A DNA stretch of 58,879 nt from Nocardia sp. (GTDB taxonomy: Bacteria; Actinomycetota; Actinomycetes; Mycobacteriales; Mycobacteriaceae). A program made the position numbers and the translations under genes. The notes beneath the pieces are model-generated. The model did not search any database and was not told where the DNA came from. It was given only the letters and a program-made list of their open reading frames with translations. The DNA lies in the NCBI RefSeq assembly GCF_025465275.1, contig NZ_JAODNK010000109.1, forward strand, positions 1-58,879, read 5' to 3'. Shown piece after piece: positions 33,519 to 42,277 of this stretch (its first letter is position 1; each line of letters begins with the position of its first letter).

Positions 33519-35060
33519 TCAGGAGCGGTTCCGTACCCGGTCGCCGGCTGCCACCGGTTTCGCGGGCCGCTTGCCGAGTGTGTCGAAGCGGTAGTGGTCC
33601 AGGTCGAAATGGCCTGCGCGCCAGAAACCTTCGGGAGTGGTCATGGGGCGCAACGGCACATCGCCGTTCTTGTCGAAATAGTAGCTGTTGGCCAGCGCGC
33701 AGCTGTCCTGCCAGAAGACCTGTGAGCCACGGCGATCCAGCATTTCCTGGAAGTAGTCGGCATTGGCTTCCTCGGTGACTTCGACGCGGGTCGAATGCCG
33801 GCGGCGAGCCTGCTCCAACAGGCGCAGAATGTGCCGGGTCTGCATTTCGATGAGGGCGAAGTACGAGGAACCGTTGTAGCCGTAGGGGCCGATAATGGTG
33901 AAGAAATTGGGGAAGCCCGGCACGCTGACACCTTCATAGGCCTGCAGCCTGCGCGTATCCCACCAATCCTCCAGGCGGGTGCCGTCGCTGCCGTGTAAGT
34001 CGAAGGTCGGCATATTGCCCGATTCCATGACCTTGAAGCCGGTCGCCATGATCAGCACGTCAACTTCATGGTGCGCAATGCCGGTACGCACGCCCGTTGC
34101 GGAGATCTCGGTGATCGGGTCGGTATCCAGGTGCACGTTCTCGCGATTGAACGTCTTCAGGTAGTCATTCGAAAAGGACGGACGCTTACAGCCGACCGCG
34201 TACTTGGGCGTGAGCTTCTCGCGCACCACCGGATCCTGCACCTGCTGCTTCAAATGCGCCAGGCCGGAGCGTTCACCGAGCTTCGCCATCGGCAGCACCT
34301 TGTAATAGTGGGCGGCCAGCGGGAAGGTCACCTCGACAAAGGCCTGGCTGAGCCAGCGAGTCAGCAACTGCCCGCCGGGGAGCCGCAGCATCTGCCGCAC
34401 CGCCGGAGGCAGGGCCGCATCGGGGCGCGGCAGGCACCAGATCGGAGTGCGCTGGAAGACAACAAGATCGGCCACCTCCGGTGCGATCTCCGGAATGACC
34501 TGCACCGCGGACGCGCCGGTACCGATAATGCCCACTCGCTTGCCACGCAAATCCTGGTCGTGATCCCAGCGCGCTGTATGCATGGTGATGCCGGTGAAGC
34601 GTTCCACGCCAGGGATTTCCGCCGTCTTCGGCCGAGTCAGCACGCCCGTCGCACCGATGACAAAACGCGCGGTCAGCTGGTCCCCGTCGGCAGTCTGCAA
34701 TCGCCACACATGCACGGTGTCATCGAAGTCGGCACGAGTGATGGTGGTGCTGAATCGAATACGCGGGCGCAGGCCGTACTTGCTCACGCAGTGTTCGGCA
34801 TAGGCCTTCAGCTCGCTGCCCGGTGCGTACACCCGCGACCAATTGTGCTGCTGCTCGAACGAGAACTGGTAGCTGAACGACGGAATATCCACGCCGATAC
34901 CGGGATAGGTATTCCAGTGCCAGGTACCGCCCACCCCGTCGGCGTCGTCGACGATCAGGAAATCGTCGAATCCCGCCTTGCGCAGGGCGATCGCGGTGCC
35001 GATACCGGAGAATCCGGCCCCGACGATAATGATCTCGTGGTCCACCACAGTGCTGTTCAA
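33519..35060 (-). CDS. flavin-containing monooxygenase (Baeyer-Villiger/FMO type)
   Basis: The 513-residue FAD/NADPH monooxygenase has N-terminal FAD motif IIIVGAGFSGIGTAIAL, a GGTWHWNTYPGIGVD segment, the NADPH motif VGIIGTGASAVQVIPEIA, and the ATG motif LIMATGFK. It resembles class B monooxygenases of mycobacteria such as MymA. It likely inserts oxygen into a ketone or hydrophobic substrate. The start is TTG 35060: GGAGG lies eight bases upstream, and it overlaps the previous stop (TTGA), implying coupling. It is the last gene of an SDR, diiron protein, truncated FMO, FMO operon. Confidence 0.9.
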   Translation of the reverse strand: MNSTVVDHEIIIVGAGFSGIGTAIALRKAGFDDFLIVDDADGVGGTWHWNTYPGIGVDIPSFSYQFSFEQQHNWSRVYAPGSELKAYAEHCVSKYGLRPRIRFSTTITRADFDDTVHVWRLQTADGDQLTARFVIGATGVLTRPKTAEIPGVERFTGITMHTARWDHDQDLRGKRVGIIGTGASAVQVIPEIAPEVADLVVFQRTPIWCLPRPDAALPPAVRQMLRLPGGQLLTRWLSQAFVEVTFPLAAHYYKVLPMAKLGERSGLAHLKQQVQDPVVREKLTPKYAVGCKRPSFSNDYLKTFNRENVHLDTDPITEISATGVRTGIAHHEVDVLIMATGFKVMESGNMPTFDLHGSDGTRLEDWWDTRRLQAYEGVSVPGFPNFFTIIGPYGYNGSSYFALIEMQTRHILRLLEQARRRHSTRVEVTEEANADYFQEMLDRRGSQVFWQDSCALANSYYFDKNGDVPLRPMTTPEGFWRAGHFDLDHYRFDTLGKRPAKPVAAGDRVRNRS

Positions 35061-35707
35061 GGCATGTCCTCCGCGTAGATGATGCAGTCCACCCGATGCT
35101 CGACACCGTCCACGGTGCGAATGCCGAGCGGCGCCAGCCGGGCGATCGGCCAGGTGATGAGCAGGCAGTTCGGGTGCTGGAGCGCCCGGTAGTAGTGGTT
35201 GTGCAGCCGGACCCCGGCGGCGGAATCGGGGGTCAACTGCCGCCGCTGCCAGGAATCCCGCACCTGCACACGGAGATTCACGGCGGCGGTCCGGCGCAGC
35301 ACCTCGTGGGTGAGCCGGCGCAGCGGCGTGATCGGCGACCACGGCGCGTTTTCCTCGGCGGGAGTGCTGCTGGGAAGCGGCGGTGCGGTGTCTGCAGGCA
35401 GTAGGCCGAGGAGATCCTCGGGCAGGCTGCGCAGTAATTGCCGCACACCGGGGACGGGCGGAGCCGGCAGTACCCACACCGGATCATGCTGGAACACAGT
35501 GACTCTGCGCGCCTGCGTGATGACGGCGGGCAGCACCCGGGCGACGGCGGGGCCGCCGCCCACAACCGCGACGTGCAGATCGGACAGGTCGTAGTCGTCA
35601 CGCCAGCGGGTGCAGTGAATCTGCTGTCCGGTATAGGTTTTCGAGCCACGAACAGCGGAGCCCACGTCATCGCCGGGCACATGGCCGCGCCGGATCGGGG
35701 CGGTCAT
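35057..35707 (-). CDS. FMO-like protein lacking the FAD domain
   Basis: The 216-residue protein aligns by eye only with the middle of a flavin monooxygenase: TRWRDDYDLSDLHVAVVGGGPAVARVLP matches the NADPH Rossmann motif, VTVFQHDPVWVLP follows it, and HPNCLLITWPIARLAPLGIRTVDG leads to VDCIIYAED, where normal FMOs read VDVLIMATGF. The N-terminal FAD domain and everything after this motif are absent. It overlaps both neighbours by four bases, so it is translated and conserved in an operon rather than a random fragment. It may be a pseudo-enzyme partner or a decayed FMO. ATG 35707 begins MTAPIRRGHVPGDD. Confidence 0.7.
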   Translation of the reverse strand: MTAPIRRGHVPGDDVGSAVRGSKTYTGQQIHCTRWRDDYDLSDLHVAVVGGGPAVARVLPAVITQARRVTVFQHDPVWVLPAPPVPGVRQLLRSLPEDLLGLLPADTAPPLPSSTPAEENAPWSPITPLRRLTHEVLRRTAAVNLRVQVRDSWQRRQLTPDSAAGVRLHNHYYRALQHPNCLLITWPIARLAPLGIRTVDGVEHRVDCIIYAEDMP

Positions 35708-36627
35708 TTCGCCACCGGATCGAAGGTCAGGGCCTCCGACCACGACGGCGGCCTGCCCAGCACGCGGATCGGGAATCGATCGATGGCCTTGTTGAGCGCG
35801 TCATTGATCGTCTGGAACGGCTGAATGCGATTGATGGTCGCGCGGCCGTGCAGCCGCACCACATGGAAAAGCGGGATACGCCGGATACTCGGGCTGCGTT
35901 CGCCCGCTTTCTCGTAGCGCAGCACGGCATTCCACAGCTTCTGCTCGTCCAGACCCATCGCCATGATGTTGGCGGACATGCGGGACAGCAGCGGCGTGTA
36001 CAGCAGGGCGCCGAGCATGAGACTGGGGCGCAGGGCGTATCCGGCGGTCTCGATGGCAATGCGGCGCATCGGTCCCGCGCCGAGCTGCTCCAGCACCTGA
36101 AAACCCACGGCGAGATGGCGGGATTCATCGCTGTTGATATGCCGGAACACCTCGTGGCAGATCGGGTCCTGCACCTCGTCGAGCAGGAATTTCACCAGTG
36201 CGCCGTCGAGTGCGCACTCCAGGGACGGGATGACGGTGCCGAGCACGGGCAGGGTCAGATCGTCGCCGAGCCGGTCCAGCAGTTCGATGACGAGCCGAAT
36301 GTTCTTGTTGGGCACCGGCATGGCATCACCATCGAGCATGTCCCAGCGCCGCATGAGCGCCAGCTCGGCATTGGCGTGCTTCTGCTCCTCGGCGTGGAAG
36401 TAGCGGTAGATCTCCTTGAGCGGACCCTCCGGCGCACGCTTGGTCAGCGCCGCGAAGCCGCGCGCGCCGACGTGTTCTATCCACACCAGATCGGCCATGA
36501 AGGCCGCGAGCCGCGGCCGTTGCTCGGCGGTGATCAACTCGGCTCCCGGTGCGTCCCAGTCGATATCGACCAGGGCCCACTGCCGATCCTTGATGACCGT
36601 GAGCATGTCGGAATACGCGAACGCCAT
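35704..36627 (-). CDS. ferritin-like diiron protein, probable oxygenase
   Basis: The 307-residue helical protein carries a complete carboxylate-bridged diiron site: E51 (WIEHVGARG), E81xxH84 (AEEQKHANAE), E137 (SLECALDGA) and E168xxH171 (SDESRHLAVG). That is the four-Glu, two-His set of ferritin-like oxidases and AurF-type oxygenases. Length and hydrophobic C-terminal half suggest a catalytic oxygenase or desaturase, not iron storage. It starts 19 bp after the SDR gene and overlaps the truncated FMO gene by four bases. The substrate is unknown; the operon points to stepwise oxidation of one hydrophobic compound. Confidence 0.8.
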   Translation of the reverse strand: MAFAYSDMLTVIKDRQWALVDIDWDAPGAELITAEQRPRLAAFMADLVWIEHVGARGFAALTKRAPEGPLKEIYRYFHAEEQKHANAELALMRRWDMLDGDAMPVPNKNIRLVIELLDRLGDDLTLPVLGTVIPSLECALDGALVKFLLDEVQDPICHEVFRHINSDESRHLAVGFQVLEQLGAGPMRRIAIETAGYALRPSLMLGALLYTPLLSRMSANIMAMGLDEQKLWNAVLRYEKAGERSPSIRRIPLFHVVRLHGRATINRIQPFQTINDALNKAIDRFPIRVLGRPPSWSEALTFDPVAK

Positions 36628-36646
36628 TGTTCAGCTCCTTCGTGCT

Positions 36647-37483
36647 TTACCGCACCAAACGCTCCAGTAATCCGGCGGCGCGGGTGTACTGCTGGGGCAG
36701 CAGTCGCTTGGACTGCCAGATCAATTTGGCTTCGAACTGCGGGACCACATACAGCTGGCCGTGGTCCACGGCATCGAGGGTGGTGCGGGCGATGGAGGCG
36801 GGTTCGCGGCCGGTCCAGCGCAGCAGGCGGTCGCCCCATTCGTCGAGGGCCTCGCTGCCGACCGAAACACCTTCGAGGATGTTGGTTTTCACGGCGGTCG
36901 GGCAGAGCACGGTGACGCCGACACCAGTGCCGGAGAGTTCGGCGGCGAGGGTCTCCGACAGGGCGAGGACACCCGCCTTGCTCACGTTGTAGGCGGCCAT
37001 GCGGGGTGCGACGCCGAAGGCCGCAGCGGAGGCGACATTCACGATCGCGCCGTGCCCTGCCGCACGCAGTCTGGGCGTGAAGACATGGCAGCCGTGGATG
37101 ACGCCCCACAGATTGATATCCAGGACCTGATGCCACTCGCTCAGCGGCGCATCGCCGATGACCTCGCCGCCGCGGCCGATTCCGGCATTGTTCACCACAA
37201 TGTCGGCAGGCTTGCCGAACCACTGCTCGGCCGTGTTCGCGAGCGCCTCGACCTGCTCGATCCTGCTCACATCGCAGCTGGTATCGAAGGCTTTTCCGCC
37301 TGCGGCGGTGACCAATTCGACGGTTTCCCGGGCCCGCTCGGCATCGATATCGGAGCAGATCACCCGCCCGCCGCGGCGGCCGAGTTCGACCGCGAAGGCG
37401 CGGCCGATGCCGCTGCCCGCGCCGGTCACCACGGCATCCGCCTGCTGGGTGCGGCGGGAACCGCCGAAGGGATTGAGACGCAT
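36647..37483 (-). CDS. short-chain dehydrogenase/reductase
   Basis: The 278-residue classical SDR has cofactor motif VVTGAGSGIGRAFAVEL, NNAGIGRGGEV, catalytic Ser/Tyr/Lys in VASAAAFG and AYNVSKAGVLA, and CDVSR preceded by SDID, where the Asp suggests NAD preference. It resembles mycobacterial Rv3085 (SadH-like) next to MymA. ATG 37483 has GGGAG five bases upstream. It is the first gene of the oxidative operon with the diiron protein and two FMO-type genes and probably interconverts an alcohol and ketone or aldehyde in that pathway. Confidence 0.88.
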   Translation of the reverse strand: MRLNPFGGSRRTQQADAVVTGAGSGIGRAFAVELGRRGGRVICSDIDAERARETVELVTAAGGKAFDTSCDVSRIEQVEALANTAEQWFGKPADIVVNNAGIGRGGEVIGDAPLSEWHQVLDINLWGVIHGCHVFTPRLRAAGHGAIVNVASAAAFGVAPRMAAYNVSKAGVLALSETLAAELSGTGVGVTVLCPTAVKTNILEGVSVGSEALDEWGDRLLRWTGREPASIARTTLDAVDHGQLYVVPQFEAKLIWQSKRLLPQQYTRAAGLLERLVR

Positions 37484-37603
37484 GAGAACTCCCGGATCAG
37501 TCCACCCGAGCGGTAAGTGGTGGCATCCGCCACAACTGGCCGCACCTGCCACCAATTAGGCGCGCGATGTGCCGAGATGTCAACGATGCACGTGCACAAA
37601 CCG

Positions 37604-38377
37604 TCAGTCGGCGTCGAGGACTCTGTAGAGGGAGCGGAGCTGGCGGAGGCCGATTTCTGCGGTGCGTTCGTCCTCGGCGGTCATGCGGAGGGCCTGACGG
37701 AGTAGGATCGCGTCGAGATCTTCTGGAGCCGGGCGGAATTCGGGCTTAGGGAGCTTCGGGAGTTCGGTGTCCTCGCCGTAGAGATCACCGGAAGCCGCTG
37801 GGGCGCTTTCATTCTGGACGCTGCCGATCAGCGCATCCAGCTCGATGCCGCGCAGGGTGAGCAGATCTCGCGGGTGCTCGTCGAGGCGTTCGGCAATGAT
37901 GTAGCAGACCGCCGCCACATGCTTGCAGGGCCAGCCGGGATCGGGGCAGGTGCAGGAGAAGTCCAGTTCCGAGGCGGTGTTCGGGAGCAGGAGCGGGCCG
38001 AGCGTGTGCGGCAGGGCGCCCGCGGCGATCTCGCCGAGCATGCCGGGGGTGGCGCGGACCAGGTCCACCAGTTCGTCGAGGCGGTCATCACGCAGCTGGC
38101 GGAGCGCGAGCACCGAGATGAAGGGGCGGGGCTGGCTGCCCTGCACCTCGGCGGCGACCGCGCCGGGCTCCATGCGGTAGCTGATCACCTGGCCGGTGCG
38201 GGCGTAGGAGCGACCGCGGGTGAGGCGGCCCTGGTCGGCGACCTGTTCGACGGCCCTCAGGAACGAACGGCCCCACCAGGTCTTGGCGAAGGCCGCGCCG
38301 CTGCGACTGCGCGCGGACACGCCGTCCTTGACCGGGCGGCGCTCGCCGAACTCACCGAAGTCGATATACGAGTTCAT
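37604..38377 (-). CDS. SWIM zinc-finger protein
   Basis: The 257-residue protein contains a SWIM finger, C142-T-C144-x6-C151-K-H153 (SCTCPDPGWPCKHVAAV), in the middle. The N-terminal part, with KTWWGRSFLRAVE and YARTGQVISYRM, is typical of actinobacterial SWIM proteins paired with SNF2 helicases. The finger probably binds DNA or protein. Its ATG overlaps the helicase stop by four bases (ATGA), so the two are translated together. The pair resembles Mtb Rv2102 and Rv2101. Confidence 0.88.
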   Translation of the reverse strand: MNSYIDFGEFGERRPVKDGVSARSRSGAAFAKTWWGRSFLRAVEQVADQGRLTRGRSYARTGQVISYRMEPGAVAAEVQGSQPRPFISVLALRQLRDDRLDELVDLVRATPGMLGEIAAGALPHTLGPLLLPNTASELDFSCTCPDPGWPCKHVAAVCYIIAERLDEHPRDLLTLRGIELDALIGSVQNESAPAASGDLYGEDTELPKLPKPEFRPAPEDLDAILLRQALRMTAEDERTAEIGLRQLRSLYRVLDAD

Positions 38378-41300
38378 TCGCCGACGGCCTCCGCACCGAG
38401 GGCGAACAGCTCGCGCAATTCCTCGTCACCCAGTTCGGTAATCCACTTCTCGCCCGCGCCGACGGTCAGATCGGCGAGTTGGCGTTTGCCGTTCAGCATG
38501 TCGTCCACCCGCTCCTCGATGGTGTCCACGCACACCAGCTTGCGCACCTGGACATCCCGGCGCTGGCCGATGCGGAAGGCGCGGTCGGTGGCCTGGTTCT
38601 CGACCGCCGGATTCCACCAGCGGTCCAGGTGCACCACATGATTGGCGGCGGTGAGATTGAGTCCGGTGCCACCGGCCTTGAGCGACAGCAGCATGAGCGG
38701 CGGACCGTTCTCGTCCTCCTGGAATCCGGTGACCATGGCATCGCGGCGCTGCTTGCTCACCCCGCCGTGCAGGAACGGCACCTCCGTACCGAAACGCTCG
38801 GACAGGTACGGGGACACCAGATCACCGAATTCGGCGAACTGGGTGAAGAGCAGCGCCCGCTCACCATCCGCGATCACGGATTCCAGAATGTCTTCCACCA
38901 GCGCCAATTTCCCGGACCGGTGGTGGCCGCGCTTCAGCACCGCCGAACCATCCTTCAGATAGTGCGCGGGGTGATTGCACACCTGTTTGAGCCTGGTCAG
39001 CGCCGCGAGCACCGCGCCCTTGCGCTCCATACCCTCCGCGGATTTGAGCTTGGCCGACATATCGTCGAGCACCGCCTGGTACAGCGCAGCCTGCTCCACG
39101 GTCAGGTTGGCGCGCATGGTGATTTCGATCTTGTCCGGCAGATCGGAGATCACCGCCGGATCGGTTTTGACCCGGCGCAGCACGAACGGCGACGTAATGG
39201 CGCGCAGCCGGGCAACGGCATTCTCATCACGCTCCCGCTCGATCGGCACCGCGAATCGCGCATGGAATTCCGAGGCCTTGCCCAGCAGCTTGGGATTGGC
39301 GAAATCCATAATCGAGCGCAACTCTTCGAGCCGGTTCTCCACCGGAGTTCCGGTGAGCGCCAGGCGATGCCGCGCCGGCACCAGCCGCGCCGCCCGCGCC
39401 TGCCTGGTCCCCGCATTCTTGATGTGCTGCGCCTCGTCCAGCGCCACCCGCTGCCACCGCTGCCGCTTCAACTCCTCGACATCCCGGGCCAGCAGCGCAT
39501 ACGTGGTGACCACCAGATCCGAATCCGCCACCGCCGCATCGAATTCCGCCCCCGACCGCCGCCCCGGACCGTGATGCACCAGTACCCGCAGATCCGGCGC
39601 GAACCGTTCCGTCTCCCGCTGCCAGTTCCCGACCACGGACATCGGGCAAACCAATAGCGTCGGCCCGACCCCGGGGCCCGCGGCCGAGCCGCCGCCTTCG
39701 GCCACAGCGTCCACCGCCGCCCCGGCACCCGCAATCGTGGCGGTTTCGACCGCCTCGAATGCGCCCGATGATGCTGCCGCAGAGGCAGTTTCGCGTTCAT
39801 GCACGAGTAACGCCAGCACCTGAACCGTCTTGCCGAGGCCCATATCGTCGGCAAGGATCGCGCCGCAGCCGAGGCGGCTCATGGTGGCCAGCCAGGCCAG
39901 GCCGCGCAGCTGGTAGGGGCGCAGCGTGGCCTTCAGGCCGATCGGCTCGGATACGGGGGCTGTCGTGTGCTCACCGTCGAAAAGCTCTGCGGCCCAACCG
40001 GTTGCGGAGATCTGCTCCAGCGGGACACCGATGGCCGGGTGCGCGGCGAGCTCCGCGAACAGCGCGCCGACACTCGTCTCGGTGCCGTCGGTGTGGCCCG
40101 AGACGTAGTCGGCGGCGACGGCGAGGGTGCGGTGATCGGCCTGCACCCACTCACCGCGCAACTGCACCAGATCCGATTTCGACCGCACCAGCCGCGTCAT
40201 TTCGGCGGGCGTCAGCGTTGTATCGCCGAGCGCCAACTCCCAGCGGAAGGACACCAAACCGTCCAGCCCGACAGCGGATTCGGTGGCGGCGGGACTCTGC
40301 ACCTGCAGGCGCAGGCTCGGGGCGGCAATGCGCCAGGCGCGCGGCAGCAGCAGTCGCACACCGGCGGACTGCAGTACACCGGCGCCGTGTGCGACCAGGT
40401 CCATGACCACTTCGGTCGGCAGGTACAGATCCATACTGCGGGCATCACCCGGCAGATCCCGCAGCCGCGGATACGCCAGCTTGGCGGCGGCCAACTTCTC
40501 CCCCGCGAGCCGCACCATATGCGGGTCACCGGGCAGCAATACCGGTTGCGGCGCTTCACCTTCGACGCGCAGGCACACCTCGAGCCGCCACAGCGCACCC
40601 GCTTCGACCGCATCCTCGGAATCCGGTTCCAGCAGCCGCAGCACCAGTTCCGGCTCATCAGCCGTCAGACTCGTGCGCCAATCCTCGAGCACCGCCGATA
40701 CCCGATGTGACCCCGCATCCAGCGGCTCCGCATCCAGCAGCGCGATCAGCAGCGGATGCGAACGAGGCTGTGGCCCATCGGTAGCGGCAGCCTCGGGTGA
40801 GGGCGGCTGCCGGTGCGGCCGGGAGCCGCCCCGGTCCGCTCCGGCGACGTGCAACGACTGCAAGCGCAATCGAGCGCGGTCCAACTCGGTGTCCGCGGTC
40901 GATGGGGTGTCGAAATCGAGCATGCCGTCATCTGCCGCGCCGGTGCCTTCACGCGACGAGTAGCCGATCGGCACCTGCGCGGCCGTGCTCAGCAGCGCGG
41001 GCAGTTTGGGCATGAGGTGCAGGCGGGCGATCGGATCGGTGAGTTCGGCGGTGAGGTTGTCGAGCAGTTCCGCCGGCCGCCCCCCGACCTGGAGGGCGGC
41101 GGGCATGGCCACCGCGAGCTCGGCCAGCCAGGCACGCTGCCGCTGCCCGCCGACCAGCCGCCACCGCACCCACCATTCGCCGTCGTCACGGCGCACCTCC
41201 GGGACTATGCGACCTGCCCGCACCCAGCGCTCCACACCCCGCACCACATGCGCCAGATAGCGCAGATCCCCGGCCACCGCCTGCGCCGGAAGTTCCTGCA

Positions 41301-41523
41301 GCAGTACCGACGCCGCCGCCTCCGGGGCCAGCGCATGAACCCGGACCTGGACCTCCTCCGGCCCGTACGCCCCCGCGACCAGCACCTTCGCCTTGTGCCG
41401 GAACTTCACCGCCCGCACGATCGACCCCAGCGGGTCCGGCAGGGCGTCGGCATCGACCGTGTCACCGGCAGGGTCGTGCCACAGCACCAATCCCGACCCC
41501 GGCGACCACAGTCCGTGCAGCAT
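38374..41523 (-). CDS. helZ: SNF2-family helicase-like ATPase
   Basis: The ~1049-residue protein has a long N-terminal SNF2-associated region and a C-terminal SF2 motor. Motifs in order are ILADDMGLGKTVQVLAL (Walker A), VALDEAQHIKN (DEAQ box), LTGTPVENR, ALLFTQFAEFGDLV, and HLDRWWNPAVENQATDRAFRIGQR. Such enzymes translocate on DNA and remodel bound protein. ATG 41523 is chosen because the N-terminus then reads MLHGLWSPGSGLVLWHD, like the mycobacterial HelZ start; a TTG twelve bases upstream is possible. It is co-translated with the SWIM protein. A low-complexity Ala/Gly linker follows the Walker A region (about residues 585-625). Confidence 0.93.
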   Translation of the reverse strand: MLHGLWSPGSGLVLWHDPAGDTVDADALPDPLGSIVRAVKFRHKAKVLVAGAYGPEEVQVRVHALAPEAAASVLLQELPAQAVAGDLRYLAHVVRGVERWVRAGRIVPEVRRDDGEWWVRWRLVGGQRQRAWLAELAVAMPAALQVGGRPAELLDNLTAELTDPIARLHLMPKLPALLSTAAQVPIGYSSREGTGAADDGMLDFDTPSTADTELDRARLRLQSLHVAGADRGGSRPHRQPPSPEAAATDGPQPRSHPLLIALLDAEPLDAGSHRVSAVLEDWRTSLTADEPELVLRLLEPDSEDAVEAGALWRLEVCLRVEGEAPQPVLLPGDPHMVRLAGEKLAAAKLAYPRLRDLPGDARSMDLYLPTEVVMDLVAHGAGVLQSAGVRLLLPRAWRIAAPSLRLQVQSPAATESAVGLDGLVSFRWELALGDTTLTPAEMTRLVRSKSDLVQLRGEWVQADHRTLAVAADYVSGHTDGTETSVGALFAELAAHPAIGVPLEQISATGWAAELFDGEHTTAPVSEPIGLKATLRPYQLRGLAWLATMSRLGCGAILADDMGLGKTVQVLALLVHERETASAAASSGAFEAVETATIAGAGAAVDAVAEGGGSAAGPGVGPTLLVCPMSVVGNWQRETERFAPDLRVLVHHGPGRRSGAEFDAAVADSDLVVTTYALLARDVEELKRQRWQRVALDEAQHIKNAGTRQARAARLVPARHRLALTGTPVENRLEELRSIMDFANPKLLGKASEFHARFAVPIERERDENAVARLRAITSPFVLRRVKTDPAVISDLPDKIEITMRANLTVEQAALYQAVLDDMSAKLKSAEGMERKGAVLAALTRLKQVCNHPAHYLKDGSAVLKRGHHRSGKLALVEDILESVIADGERALLFTQFAEFGDLVSPYLSERFGTEVPFLHGGVSKQRRDAMVTGFQEDENGPPLMLLSLKAGGTGLNLTAANHVVHLDRWWNPAVENQATDRAFRIGQRRDVQVRKLVCVDTIEERVDDMLNGKRQLADLTVGAGEKWITELGDEELRELFALGAEAVGE

Positions 41524-41809
41524 CCGCCTATCCAATCAGCCCGGTCCGACAGCCCGATCAGCCCGCTCCGGCAAGTTCGATCGGCCGCATCGCCCGAATT
41601 GTGCGACCTTCGATTCGTAATCAGACAAATCACGAACCCTACCGGGTCTTTATTTCTGCCCGAATCCGGCACATACTGAGATAACCCCTGGTCACCGCAT
41701 ACGGCGGCCTCGGCTGTGCGTTTTGGCAGCCGCGTGGGGCGCACCCTGAAAATCCACCGCGACTCAATCCGGAGCCGTGGCAATATCGAGACCGAGGGAG
41801 GCAGTGAAG

Positions 41810-42172
41810 ATGACGATCCTGCTCCAAGTGCTAGAGCAGTCCTTCACGCCGACGACGCCGTGGGAACGACGAAGATTCACATTCGTGGACACGACGAAAA
41901 TCGTGGGGATGCGCCTGGACGGGCAATCGGGGGTGTGGCTCGATCTGTCCCGCCCCGGAGAATCCCAGCGACTGGCGCGCACCATGGAACCCCGTGAGGC
42001 CATCACCTTCCTGCTCACCACCTTTGCCAAGATCGCCGAATGCGAGGACCGCGGCGGCTCCTGGCTGATCGGCCATGACGGCACCCGACCGGCCTCCATC
42101 GCGGCCATGCGCTTCCCACCGCAGCTCACCGAGGCTTCGGCGGACGATCTGCTCGCGCACGCCTGGTCTTAG
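41810..42172 (+). CDS. conserved hypothetical actinobacterial protein
   Basis: The 120-residue soluble protein begins MTILLQVLEQSFTPTT. It has mixed alpha/beta composition, with RRFTFVDTTKIVGMRLDGQSGVWLDL and a helical EPREAITFLLTTFAKIAE, no membrane segment and no motif I recognise. ATG 41810 has GGGAGG eight bases upstream; an upstream in-frame start adds 11 unlikely residues. A hairpin follows immediately. It stands alone between the helicase (divergent) and the HNH lipoprotein. Confidence 0.65.
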   Translation: MTILLQVLEQSFTPTTPWERRRFTFVDTTKIVGMRLDGQSGVWLDLSRPGESQRLARTMEPREAITFLLTTFAKIAECEDRGGSWLIGHDGTRPASIAAMRFPPQLTEASADDLLAHAWS

Positions 42173-42176
42173 ACAG

Positions 42177-42230
42177 ACACCTTCGCACCCGCTCGCCGGT
42201 GATGATTCGACGGCGCGGCGGGTGCGAAGT
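42177..42230. terminator. long hairpin after the 41810 gene
   Basis: CTTCGCACCCGC (42181-42192) pairs perfectly with GCGGGTGCGAAG (42218-42229), with a further inner CGCCG/CGGCG pair and an outer ACAC/TGT extension. It starts a few bases after the stop codon. The T tract is weak (TGTTG). Confidence 0.65.
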
Positions 42231-42277
42231 GTTGCCGATGCGGGCTGTAGCCGGCTCGATCGGGTAGATCTAGGACG

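Noticed and set aside
35061..35477. upstream extension of the FMO frame
   Set aside because: It overlaps the half-FMO gene in another frame and is Pro/Arg/Ala-rich; the FAD motif begins just after the TTG start at 35060.
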